Assembly: GCF_001971705.1 (NCBI RefSeq)
Contig: NZ_CP019327.1
Span: forward strand, 372,001 to 436,000
Direction of reading: 5' to 3'
Origin: Natronorubrum daqingense
GTDB lineage: Archaea; Halobacteriota; Halobacteria; Halobacteriales; Natrialbaceae
Length of the DNA: 64,000 nucleotides
Below the pieces are notes generated by a model. That model saw nothing but the letters and a program-made list of their open reading frames with translations, had not been told where the DNA came from and made no database searches. Numbering within the stretch: the stretch's first letter is position 1; every line of letters starts with the position of its first letter. Position numbers and translations under genes: made by a program. Positions 1 through 8,500 of this stretch are shown piece after piece.

Positions 1-1
1 G

Positions 2-232
2 AATTCGCAGTACACGGTCGAGTTATACGACGACTGTGAATCCACAGACGCGCCGCTCATCGACGATGGAGCATGCCTCGAGTTAGCAGCCCACGAGGTG
101 GACGTGACGGTTCACGTTCCGGTTGCCGCTGATGAAGATGCAATCGATGACAGCGACCGGGTTGCCGGTGGATCGATCGAGATCAGCACCGACAGTAATG
201 GTGAGATTTCGATTACGGAGGCTGACCGATGA
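2..232 (+). CDS. C-terminal end of a secreted or pilin-associated protein (5' truncated)
   Basis: The window opens inside this gene. The frame starting at base 2 is open for 76 codons and stops with TGA at 230-232, which overlaps the ATG of the next gene (ATGA). The visible tail is acidic and ends in ...SITEADR. No domain can be recognised in the fragment. The overlap means it is co-transcribed and probably translationally coupled with the pilin-like protein that follows, so it is likely another component of the same surface-protein cluster (inference). Confidence 0.6.
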   Translation, partial: NSQYTVELYDDCESTDAPLIDDGACLELAAHEVDVTVHVPVAADEDAIDDSDRVAGGSIEISTDSNGEISITEADR

Positions 233-1035
233 TCGATTGTTCTCGAACGCACCGTTCGGACTCGAGTCCCACTGATACTGACCGAGGTGTGTCGGAAGTG
301 CTCGGATTCATCCTCGTCTTCTCGATTATCTTCCTCTCCGTCGGCCTGTTGTACACGGTGGGGTTCCAGGCGATGAACGACTATCAGGAGACCGAACAGC
401 TCAACAACGCCGAGCGAGCGATGGAGTCGCTGACCGATAACTTCAACGACGTGCTCCGATACGGCGGTGTCAGCGACCGCTACGGTGAACTCACGATGCG
501 TGAGGGGACTATTGCCGTCGATGAGGGTGGGACGGCAGTAACTATTGATATCGTAGACGAGGATGAGGACAGTCCGTTTGACAACTACAGTGACAGCGAT
601 GACACGACGATCGACCTGGGTGAGTTCTCCTACACCGCACACGGTGACACCATCGCCTATGAAGGGGGTGCACTCGTCCGAGCCGACGAAGATAGATCAG
701 AGTGGAGTACAGACCTCAAGCAGCCACAGATGCGATGTAGTGACTCAGGTGCATCGATTACACTCGCATCAGTCACTGCAGACGACCAATCGATCAACCC
801 AAGTGACAGCACAGGCGTGACGATAACCGAAATCAATCGTGATACGAAGGTCTACGACGAGGAAAACGTCAAGATATCCGTATCTGAGGACGATACCGCG
901 TACAGTGGGGCATGGGAGAGTTTCCTCGACTCGAACGATTTCAGTGGTAACGAAGAAAATGGCGAACTCACTGGAACCTGCTCAGAGGTCGACCATGTCG
1001 TCATCACTCTCGTCGAAGTCGGCTTCGAGTACTAA
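229..1035 (+). CDS. pilin-like DUF7289-type haloarchaeal protein
   Basis: 268 residues. After a short charged leader, residues about 19-50 form one long hydrophobic helix preceded by DRGVSEVLGF, which resembles archaeal type IV pilin-like N termini (compare the RGVSPVIG class cleaved by the PibD prepilin peptidase). The rest is acidic, beta-rich and probably extracellular. I recall this layout from haloarchaeal proteins named DUF7289; the assignment is from memory. It overlaps the upstream gene by 4 bases. It is probably a secreted or pilus-associated protein of unknown exact role. The start ATG at 229 is set by the overlap. Confidence 0.7.
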   Translation: MIDCSRTHRSDSSPTDTDRGVSEVLGFILVFSIIFLSVGLLYTVGFQAMNDYQETEQLNNAERAMESLTDNFNDVLRYGGVSDRYGELTMREGTIAVDEGGTAVTIDIVDEDEDSPFDNYSDSDDTTIDLGEFSYTAHGDTIAYEGGALVRADEDRSEWSTDLKQPQMRCSDSGASITLASVTADDQSINPSDSTGVTITEINRDTKVYDEENVKISVSEDDTAYSGAWESFLDSNDFSGNEENGELTGTCSEVDHVVITLVEVGFEY

Positions 1036-1062
1036 ACGCGTCTCAAACTCTCTTTTGAGCGC

Positions 1063-2235
1063 TCACTCTCGAGTCCACTCGCCGCTCAACATCACCCGTA
1101 ATCCTGCTCGAGAAACTAACTCTTCGATCCGTGTCGCCTGCGTTTCTTCGTCGCCACTCGCCTCGAGGTAGAGGCCGTTCGAAAGCTGGTGTGGGGTTTC
1201 CATCGGCGTGCCGTCGGGGTGGACCGCGTTTGCGTTCAACACGGCCTTGTCGGCGTCGTCGTCTGGATGCCAGGGAACGGTGACGCCGGAGAGACCGCGT
1301 TCGAAGAGGTACTCCGTGGTTCCGACGAGGGCCGTTTCGGGACTCGAGTGACCGATCGCTCCGATCGAGCCCCGTTCGTTGAAGAAACGGACGACGTACG
1401 ACGACTCCTGGCTTTCATCCTGGTCCCGGTCGGTGGAGGGATGATCGTTTTCGCTACCGGCCGGATCGGATTCCGGCCTCGAGTCCGTGTCCACGTCTTC
1501 GGATGTCGACGCACTAGCTTCGTCTGTAGACGTACCGCCGATAACCGATCCCTCGGAGAACTCCATCGAGACGTCGCGCGAGATGTCCTCGTGTTCCGCC
1601 TCGGCGCTCGTGTCGTCTGAAAACGAGGTGATAAGCTGGTCGAGAAACCGTTCCGTTGCAGCTTCGAACTCTGCTGTGTGGTCCGCAGCGTTTCCCGTGA
1701 CCGCCGCGAGTTCGTCGGAAAACGTCTCGAGAAGTGTCGCTCGCTCGATGGCGAGTCGTTTCGAGACGTGTTCGCGCGTGTCTGTCTCGAGACGTTCCTC
1801 GAGTTGGACTCGCGTGTAGTGCTCGAGCGCTGACTCGTAGGCCGTCAGTTCCGAATAGTCACACACCAATCGGTCGATTTCGGTAGTGCCAGCGAGAAGG
1901 AGCAGATCCCGACCGTTAGTATAGATCGTTCGGTCGATGCCCGTCCACGCCATCGTCTCGACGAGCGACGCGGCGCGTGACTTCTCGAGTGTGTCGTCGA
2001 AGGATTCGGTTGCGACGAGCAACGCGGGGATGCCGTCGATCGTACAGACGTACTCGAAATGGGTTCCGTCGACCGCTCTGTTCGTCCGACACGACGCTTC
2101 GTGAACGTCCCAACCGAGCGCCTCGAGGAGGGGTTCGACGAGCCAGGCCCTCGTTTCGCCGATGGTCGCAGGGGACGTGGCGTCGACGACCGCCTGGGTC
2201 CGTTCGACGAACGACTCGAGGTCGAGTGCACTCAT
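1063..2235 (-). CDS. HsdR N-terminal-like protein with acidic linker
   Basis: 390 residues. Residues about 1-200 resemble the N-terminal fold found in type I restriction HsdR subunits and related stand-alone proteins: TRAWLVEPLLEALGWDV, then a DGIPALLVATE strand and TIYTNGRDLLLL. Residues about 200-275 are an acidic Ser/Asp/Glu-rich linker. The C-terminal 110 residues form a separate compact domain beginning SYVVRFFNERGS. No helicase or methylase partner is nearby, so a restriction role is not supported. It lies 97 bases downstream of cheR on the same strand and could be the last gene of the che transcript. Function unknown. Confidence 0.7.
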   Translation of the reverse strand: MSALDLESFVERTQAVVDATSPATIGETRAWLVEPLLEALGWDVHEASCRTNRAVDGTHFEYVCTIDGIPALLVATESFDDTLEKSRAASLVETMAWTGIDRTIYTNGRDLLLLAGTTEIDRLVCDYSELTAYESALEHYTRVQLEERLETDTREHVSKRLAIERATLLETFSDELAAVTGNAADHTAEFEAATERFLDQLITSFSDDTSAEAEHEDISRDVSMEFSEGSVIGGTSTDEASASTSEDVDTDSRPESDPAGSENDHPSTDRDQDESQESSYVVRFFNERGSIGAIGHSSPETALVGTTEYLFERGLSGVTVPWHPDDDADKAVLNANAVHPDGTPMETPHQLSNGLYLEASGDEETQATRIEELVSRAGLRVMLSGEWTRE

Positions 2236-2332
2236 CGCAGACGACTATTCGCCCCATCGATATGTAAGCAACTGTGTGTTTCAGGAACTGGATGACTCGA
2301 AGTGTTTCGCTGTCGCCCGAAATCCGACGGGG

Positions 2333-3181
2333 TTAGGAGTTCGACTCCGGTTGCTCTCGAGCGAGCGTATTCGTCTCGAGTGGCTCGCGGTGGTAGATTC
2401 GGAGTCGCGCGTCACGAACTGAAAATGCGGATTTGAGCGTCGGCGGGATGGTCTCCGCTTTCCCGATTACGAGGAAGCCATCCTGACGAAGCGATCGAGC
2501 GATCGTTCGCAACATCGGCTGTTTGTACTCGTTGTCGATGTAGATAAACAGATTCCGACAGATGACGAGGTCGAACCCCGTTTTCGGTTCGTCGTTGATG
2601 AGGTCGTGGCGCTCGAACGAGACGCTTCGTTTGATCGACTCGTCGATGCGATACGTTCGGTTGTCTCGGTCGACGTACGGGCTGGCGTCGTCGAGAAACG
2701 AGAGTTGGTCGTCGAAATCGACCGTTCGAGACTCCTCGTAGATGCCGTTTCGAGCCGTTTTCAGTGCTGGTTCGCTGATGTCCGTCCCGACGATTCGAAG
2801 CGACGATTCGTCGATCTGGGGGTCATCGTGAGCGAGCATCGCGACCGAGTAGGGTTCGCGGCCGTCCGCACAGGCGGCGCTCCAGACCCACACGGTTTCG
2901 TTGTTCGCACTCAGGCACCGCAGTACGTCCCGGATCCCATCCCAGACGTCTGGATTCCGGAAAAAGCCGGTCACGTTGATACTCAGGGCCTCGAGCAACG
3001 CCTCCTGCTCGTCGGGATCGGCCCGAAGCGTCTCGTAGTACTCGGCGTAGTTTTCGCTCTGTGTTCGGCGCATTCGCGAGGAAACCCGTCGGTCGAGATA
3101 ACTGTCGTTGTAGTGGCTGGTTGCAAACGATAATTCAGACTCGACGTACGAAAGGAGGGCTTCGAACGCCTCGTCACTCAC
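2333..3181 (-). CDS. cheR: chemotaxis protein methyltransferase CheR
   Basis: 282 residues, the usual CheR size. It transfers methyl groups from S-adenosylmethionine to glutamates of chemoreceptors during adaptation. The N-terminal helical domain (about 1-75) includes SSRMRRTQSENYAEY and NVTGFFRNPDVW, which is typical of CheR. The catalytic Rossmann domain has the SAM loop VWSAACADGREPYS and, later, DLVICRNLFIYID. It overlaps cheD by 4 bases and belongs to the minus-strand che operon. CheB, encoded upstream in the same run, is its antagonist. Confidence 0.95.
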   Translation of the reverse strand: MSDEAFEALLSYVESELSFATSHYNDSYLDRRVSSRMRRTQSENYAEYYETLRADPDEQEALLEALSINVTGFFRNPDVWDGIRDVLRCLSANNETVWVWSAACADGREPYSVAMLAHDDPQIDESSLRIVGTDISEPALKTARNGIYEESRTVDFDDQLSFLDDASPYVDRDNRTYRIDESIKRSVSFERHDLINDEPKTGFDLVICRNLFIYIDNEYKQPMLRTIARSLRQDGFLVIGKAETIPPTLKSAFSVRDARLRIYHREPLETNTLAREQPESNS

Positions 3182-3699
3182 AGTTTCGTCACTCCGTTTT
3201 CGGCGCGGTCGTCGGCCGTCCGAACGACGAGCGTTCCCGTCTCGAGTTCGAACTCGACGGTCCGCCCGTACTCGCCACCGACGTCTTCGGCGAGTATGGG
3301 GACGCCGAGTTTCTCGAGTTCTTCTTTTGCTGCGGTGACGTTTCGCTGACCGACGCCCTCGCCGAAGCTCTCGAACTCGAACATATCGCTGCCGCCGGCG
3401 ATTTTTGCTTCGACGGTCGTGTAGCTTGCACCTTGCTCGACCATTCGTCGGAGTAGTGCACGGATTGCGGTGTCGGCGTACTTTCCTGGTTTTCGGTCGC
3501 TATTTTCGGCGGCGTCACCATCGGGCAACATCACGTGTGCTAATCCGCCGATCGCGGTGTCCGGATCGTACAACGCGACTGCGAGACACGAGCCGAGTCC
3601 GTAGGATTTGAGCGTGTCGTCGCCGTCGCTGACGACCAGTTCGGAGATTCCGACCTGGACGGGTGTTGGCGCGCCCGGTTCTGTTCCATAGGTCTTCAT
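3178..3699 (-). CDS. cheD: chemoreceptor glutamine deamidase CheD
   Basis: 173 residues, full length for CheD. CheD deamidates receptor glutamines and binds CheC. Visible catalytic elements are GLGSCLAVALYD with Cys38 and GGLAHVMLP with His56. The later segment GGSDMFEFESFGEGVGQRN is the usual CheD substrate-loop and strand region. It overlaps both neighbours by 4 bases (cheC upstream, cheR downstream), indicating coupled translation within the che operon. Confidence 0.93.
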   Translation of the reverse strand: MKTYGTEPGAPTPVQVGISELVVSDGDDTLKSYGLGSCLAVALYDPDTAIGGLAHVMLPDGDAAENSDRKPGKYADTAIRALLRRMVEQGASYTTVEAKIAGGSDMFEFESFGEGVGQRNVTAAKEELEKLGVPILAEDVGGEYGRTVEFELETGTLVVRTADDRAENGVTKL

Positions 3700-4952
3700 G
3701 CGTTCTCGATATCCTGAAATTCAGCAGTCGTCGGCGTCTCTTCGATTCGATCGATATCCAGATCGTTCAGTGCTCGCTCGAGGTCGTCCTCGTCCGGAAT
3801 CGCGTAGACGTCACAGTCGAACTCTCGCCCGTCGGCGACGACGACGGTGTCGAAGACGAACGCGAACTCCTGGTTCTCGCCTAACTGGATAATGACGGGA
3901 TCGACCGCTGCAGCCCCCATATCGTGGATGAACTCGGGGGTGGAGTGGTCGATCGTCGTATCCAATACGTTGGCCCAGCCGTCGAGGAAGCCACTCGCCA
4001 TGATGTTTCCGAGTTCTTTGATGGCGCTCGTGCCCATCTCGCCGAAGCCGTCTTCGTCGAGTTCCATCGGGACCATCGCATCGACGATCTCCTGTGCGGA
4101 GTCTTCGTCGAACAAGAAGAGGAGATAGCCACTAGGTAGTCCGTCGAATTCGAAGGCGACGCCCACCAGTTTCTCCTCGGCGACTTGCTCGGGAATCGCC
4201 TCGAGGGAGACGAAGTTGAGCCGGCGGATTTCGATGCTCGTCTCGATACCGGTCAGCGTCGTCGCCGTTTTCGCGATTTCTTCTGCGCCCTGTTCGGCCA
4301 TTCGGTCGAAGCCGTCGAGTTTGTCGTACTCGATCCCGCCGGTCGTCCGAAGCTGTGAGAGGAGGGCGGCCATCGATTCCCGTTTTGGGAACAGGTAGTG
4401 GCTGAAGCCGATTTCGCTGCCGACGGTTTCGATCTGGCTCTGGAAGAGCAACGCGAAGTCGTCCGCTGCTGGTGCATCGTCGATATCGTCGAAGAAGGGC
4501 TCCGCCGTTTCGCCCTCGACGAATTCGGGCGTCGACACGTCGATAACCGTTTCCAAGACATCGGCCCAACCGTCGATGAACCCGCTGTTCATGATGTTGC
4601 CGACCTCGGTCACGGCACTTTCGGTCATCTCGTCGAACTCGTCGTCGACGTTGATGTCCCCGCCCCGATTCGACTCCGCCATCAGCGTTTCGACGACGCG
4701 AAGGGCGTTCGCTCGTTCAAACACGACCATCGAGTAGCCGTCGATCGTTCCGGTGAGTTTGACGCGGACGGCGACTTTTTCCGTCGAGTCCTCGAAATCG
4801 CGACGAATCTCTCTACCGCGCATGAAATTTAGCTTCGTCACGCCCACTTTCGTCTCGACACCGGTCATGTGTGTCAGTCGACCCGCGGCGAGTCCAGCTC
4901 CTTCTCGGGCCATTTCATAAAAGGTCCCGAGTGCGTTGACGTCGAGTCTCAT
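3696..4952 (-). CDS. cheC: two-domain CheC-family phosphatase
   Basis: 418 residues from the ATG at 4952; a longer in-frame reading is possible but that ATG overlaps the upstream cheC stop by 4 bases and begins MRLDVNALGTFYEM. It contains two CheC domains (about 1-200 and 205-400). Each carries the CheY-P phosphatase signature S-xxx-E-xx-N: S112/E116/N119 (SAVTEVGN) and S309/E313/N316 (SAIKELGN). It therefore looks catalytically complete in both halves, unlike its neighbour. CheC removes phosphate from CheY and binds CheD. The duplication probably arose by tandem fusion (inference). Confidence 0.9.
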   Translation of the reverse strand: MRLDVNALGTFYEMAREGAGLAAGRLTHMTGVETKVGVTKLNFMRGREIRRDFEDSTEKVAVRVKLTGTIDGYSMVVFERANALRVVETLMAESNRGGDINVDDEFDEMTESAVTEVGNIMNSGFIDGWADVLETVIDVSTPEFVEGETAEPFFDDIDDAPAADDFALLFQSQIETVGSEIGFSHYLFPKRESMAALLSQLRTTGGIEYDKLDGFDRMAEQGAEEIAKTATTLTGIETSIEIRRLNFVSLEAIPEQVAEEKLVGVAFEFDGLPSGYLLFLFDEDSAQEIVDAMVPMELDEDGFGEMGTSAIKELGNIMASGFLDGWANVLDTTIDHSTPEFIHDMGAAAVDPVIIQLGENQEFAFVFDTVVVADGREFDCDVYAIPDEDDLERALNDLDIDRIEETPTTAEFQDIENA

Positions 4953-5554
4953 GCCGATTGCACTTCCATCGCGTTGACCATTTCGACGAACTCCTCGAGG
5001 TCGGGGAACGCGTAGATCTCCGCCTCGATCTGATAGCTCGGCACGGTCAGGTCTGAATCGAAGAACAACGCAAGGTCGTCGCCACCGAGCCCGGCAGTTC
5101 GCGTAACGATTTCTCCAGTCGGTGCGTAGACGAGTTGTGGGGCGGCGATATCGATCGCTCGACCCAACACGTCGGCCCAACCGTCGATAAAGCCACTCGA
5201 CATCATCGTTCCCATCTCCTCGACGGCGCTGCGTGCCATCTTGCTCGAGACGTCCGACATGTCGTCGACGACGTCACGAAGCATGATTGCAGTAATCTTC
5301 TTCGCGCTCTCTTCGGGGAAGAGGATGAGGATGTGGCCGTGTGGCGGGTCGAGTAATCGGACGCGAACGCCGATACGATTCCCGGGATCGACCTGGGACT
5401 TGATGTCGTCGACGTCGACGAAGTTCGTCTTCGTTACCTCCATCTGGGCGTTCTCGCCCGTCAGCTTACTCATGTTGTCGGCAACGCCGTTCGTCCCGAC
5501 TTTCGCCATTTCGTTGATGAAACTCAGCTTTCGAATGTCGACTTGTAACGTCAT
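4949..5554 (-). CDS. cheC: CheC-family protein lacking the catalytic Asn
   Basis: 201 residues, one CheC domain. The position equivalent to the phosphatase motif reads SAVEEMGT (S109, E113, T116), so the conserved Asn that attacks phospho-CheY together with the Glu is replaced by Thr. The surrounding SSGFIDGWADVL motif is intact, so the fold is conserved. It may be a CheD- or CheY-binding regulator rather than an active phosphatase (inference). The gap to cheA is 34 bases and it overlaps the two-domain cheC by 4 bases. Confidence 0.9.
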   Translation of the reverse strand: MTLQVDIRKLSFINEMAKVGTNGVADNMSKLTGENAQMEVTKTNFVDVDDIKSQVDPGNRIGVRVRLLDPPHGHILILFPEESAKKITAIMLRDVVDDMSDVSSKMARSAVEEMGTMMSSGFIDGWADVLGRAIDIAAPQLVYAPTGEIVTRTAGLGGDDLALFFDSDLTVPSYQIEAEIYAFPDLEEFVEMVNAMEVQSA

Positions 5555-5588
5555 GGGTTCCTCCGTCTGCTTGATTCAGTATTTGTCA

Positions 5589-8500
5589 TCATAGGGTTGT
5601 CACGTCAAGGATGTTGACCACTTCTCCGCGTCCTCGGACTGTCGCCCCGCTGAGGCCGGGAAGACCGCTCATAAAGCCCTCGAAGGGCTTTACAACGACT
5701 TCCTGCTGGCCGTGGACGTGATCGCAGTGAATCGCGATCGGACGCACGTCCGTGCGGATCCGAACGACCATTCCGTGGTCGTCACCAGCCTGGTGTGGCG
5801 TCTCGAGGGTTTCGTCGAGTCGAACGACGTCGTACTCGTCGTTACCATCGACCAGTACCGTCGCGTCGTCTCTCGTTTCCAGGCGCGTTGCCGGTTCGAT
5901 ATCGAGTACCGTCTCCGTCGGGATGCCAAACTCTTCGCCACCGCACTCGAGGAAGAGGATGTCGTCGATCGCGACCGAGACGGGGAGCGTCATCGTGACG
6001 CTCGTTCCCGCACCCGGTTCGCTGTCGATATCGACGGTGCCGTCGAGGTCTTCGATCGTCCGCTCGACGACGTCCATCCCGACACCGCGACCGCTGACGT
6101 CGGTCACCTCTTCGGCCGTCGAGAGGCCAGCGTGGAAGATGAGTTCGTAGACGTCGTCGTCGGGCAACTCGCGTGCGTCTTCCTCGGAGAGCACGCCAGC
6201 CTCGATGGCCTCGTTCCGGAGACGATCGGGATCGAGACCGCTTCCGTCGTCTTCGACGGTGATCGCCACGCGGTCGCGTTTGCGCTCTGCGTGAACTTCG
6301 ACGGTTCCGTCCGCTGGTTTCTCCGCATCCTCACGCACGTCTGGTGGTTCGATTCCGTGATCGACGGCGTTTCGAACCAGGTGAATTAGCGGGTCACCGA
6401 TTCGGTCGAGGATACTCCGGTCGAGTTCGACGTCCTCGCCGTTCATCTCGAACGTGACCTGTTTGTCCTGTTCGCGCGCAATGTCTCGAACGACCCGCGG
6501 CAGACGGTTCGTGACCGTCTGCAACGGCACGAGACGGACGTTCATCACCGTCTCCTGTAAGTCCGCCGTGAGGTCCTCGAGATCGTCGAGTTCCGTCTCG
6601 AGCGACGCTTTCTCTTCGCCTTCGGAGACTGCGTGGCGAAGTCGAACGCGACTCGTCACCAGTCCTTCGACGAGCGTGAGCAGGGAGTCGATCTGTTCGA
6701 CGTCGACGCGAACGGACTGAATCTCGTCAGTTTCCGTCCCGACGTCCGTTCTGTCCCCCGCGTCCGGAATCGTGAGATCTGGGACCTCGAACACGGGTTC
6801 CTCGACCCGCTCGACGACAGTTTCGCCCGCATCCGTCGTGGACGAGCCACCAGTAGCGGTGTCCGGCGAAGACGCCGTCGACGCACCGTCGGTCGAACTC
6901 GAGGACGGTGCATCGAATCCGTTCGCACCCACCTCGAGGTCGTCGCCGAAATCATCGCCGAACGCGTCGTCGTCATCGAACGACGAAGATTCCTCGAACG
7001 GATCGTCTTCGAGGGAATCGTCGGCGAACGGATCATCGGCAAACGAATCGTCGGCGAACGAGTCATCGTCGAAGGGGCCAGCAGTCCGCTCATCCTCGGC
7101 AAACGGATCGTCCTCGAGTGAGTCGTCAACGAAGGAATCGTCGCTAGCGTCTTCGTCGGCAAACGGATCGTCGAGACCGGCGTCGTCGTCCGATCCGCCG
7201 TCTCGGTCCTCGCTGAACGACACTGCACTCGAGTCGTCGGTCGACGCTTCGGCTGTGGATTCTTCGTTGATCGATGACGTCGACTGCGAGTCGTCGTCAA
7301 CCGTCCCGGCGCTCTCTGTGACCGTCTCGGCGCTTTCACCCGCATCGTCGGGGTCTTCGGCTCCGTCGAACCCATTGTCGGACGGTGTTTCAGAATCGGG
7401 ACTCGCGGTACTGGTTTCGACGACGTCGGCAGTTTCGGAGGGGTCGTCGATTGCGGCGTCTTCGTCGCCATCGTCGGCCACGTCTGTCGCGTCAGCCGTT
7501 GGCGCATCGGAATCGGCTGCCACTACATCGGTGACATCCGCCACGTTGGCCGACATCTCGTCGGTATCGTCCGCGACTCTATCGGTACCGTCCGTTCTCT
7601 CGCTAGCGAATTCGTCGGTCGGTTCGGCCATTGAATCGCCGACTGGCTGCTCGTCGCCTTTTTCGTCGATCTCGTCGGTCGGCCCGTCGCCATATTTCTC
7701 AGCGGACTCAAACGGTACCTGTTCGCCGTCGTCGATCGGTTCAGTTTCACCGGATCCATCGTCGATTTCGGTCGTCGCCTCGCTCTCGAGTGCCTCGAAA
7801 TCCGATTCCGAGTCGTCCGATGGCGTCGGTGTTTCGTCCGCCTCATCGTCGGCCGCCTCGAGTGACTCGTCGACGACTGGTTCGTCACGAACAGCGCCAT
7901 CCATCTCGAACAGTGTTGCATCGTCGGTGGCGGACGACGACGCGGACTCTTCGTCAGCGTGGTCACTCGAGTCCGACTCGAGAGATGCGTCGGCCGTCGT
8001 CGCATCCGAATTGTCGAATGCTGGGGTCGATTTCGGTTCCGAGTCGGTATCGTCGCCGACAGCGGGCTGTTTGCCGTCATCGGTTTCAGCGGTCTCGAAT
8101 GCGTATTCGTCCCCGTCCGACTCTTCGGTACCGACAGTTGTCTCTTCGAAGTTCTCGTCAGTCTCCTCGAGATCGTCGGCCGCTCCTTCGCTGTTATCGA
8201 TCGTTGCTTCTCTGCCGTCGGTCGCCGCTTCACCGTCGTCGAGTGTCTCTTCGTCAGTATCTCGCTGCTCGAGGCTGTCGACTGGCGTGGCGATTTCGTC
8301 GTCAGTTCCGTCATCCTCGTCGGCCGGTTCGTCGAACGCTCCGTCCGAGGCATCGAACTCGTCGCCCGACGCAAACTGGCGCTCTTCGTCGGATTCCGCT
8401 CGCGAATCGACGCTCGCATCGGTAGCCGGCGTCTGCGAGTCGGATCCGTCGGCAGCGTCTGGCACTGTCGTGGATTCCGAATCGGTTTCATTGGCCGAAT

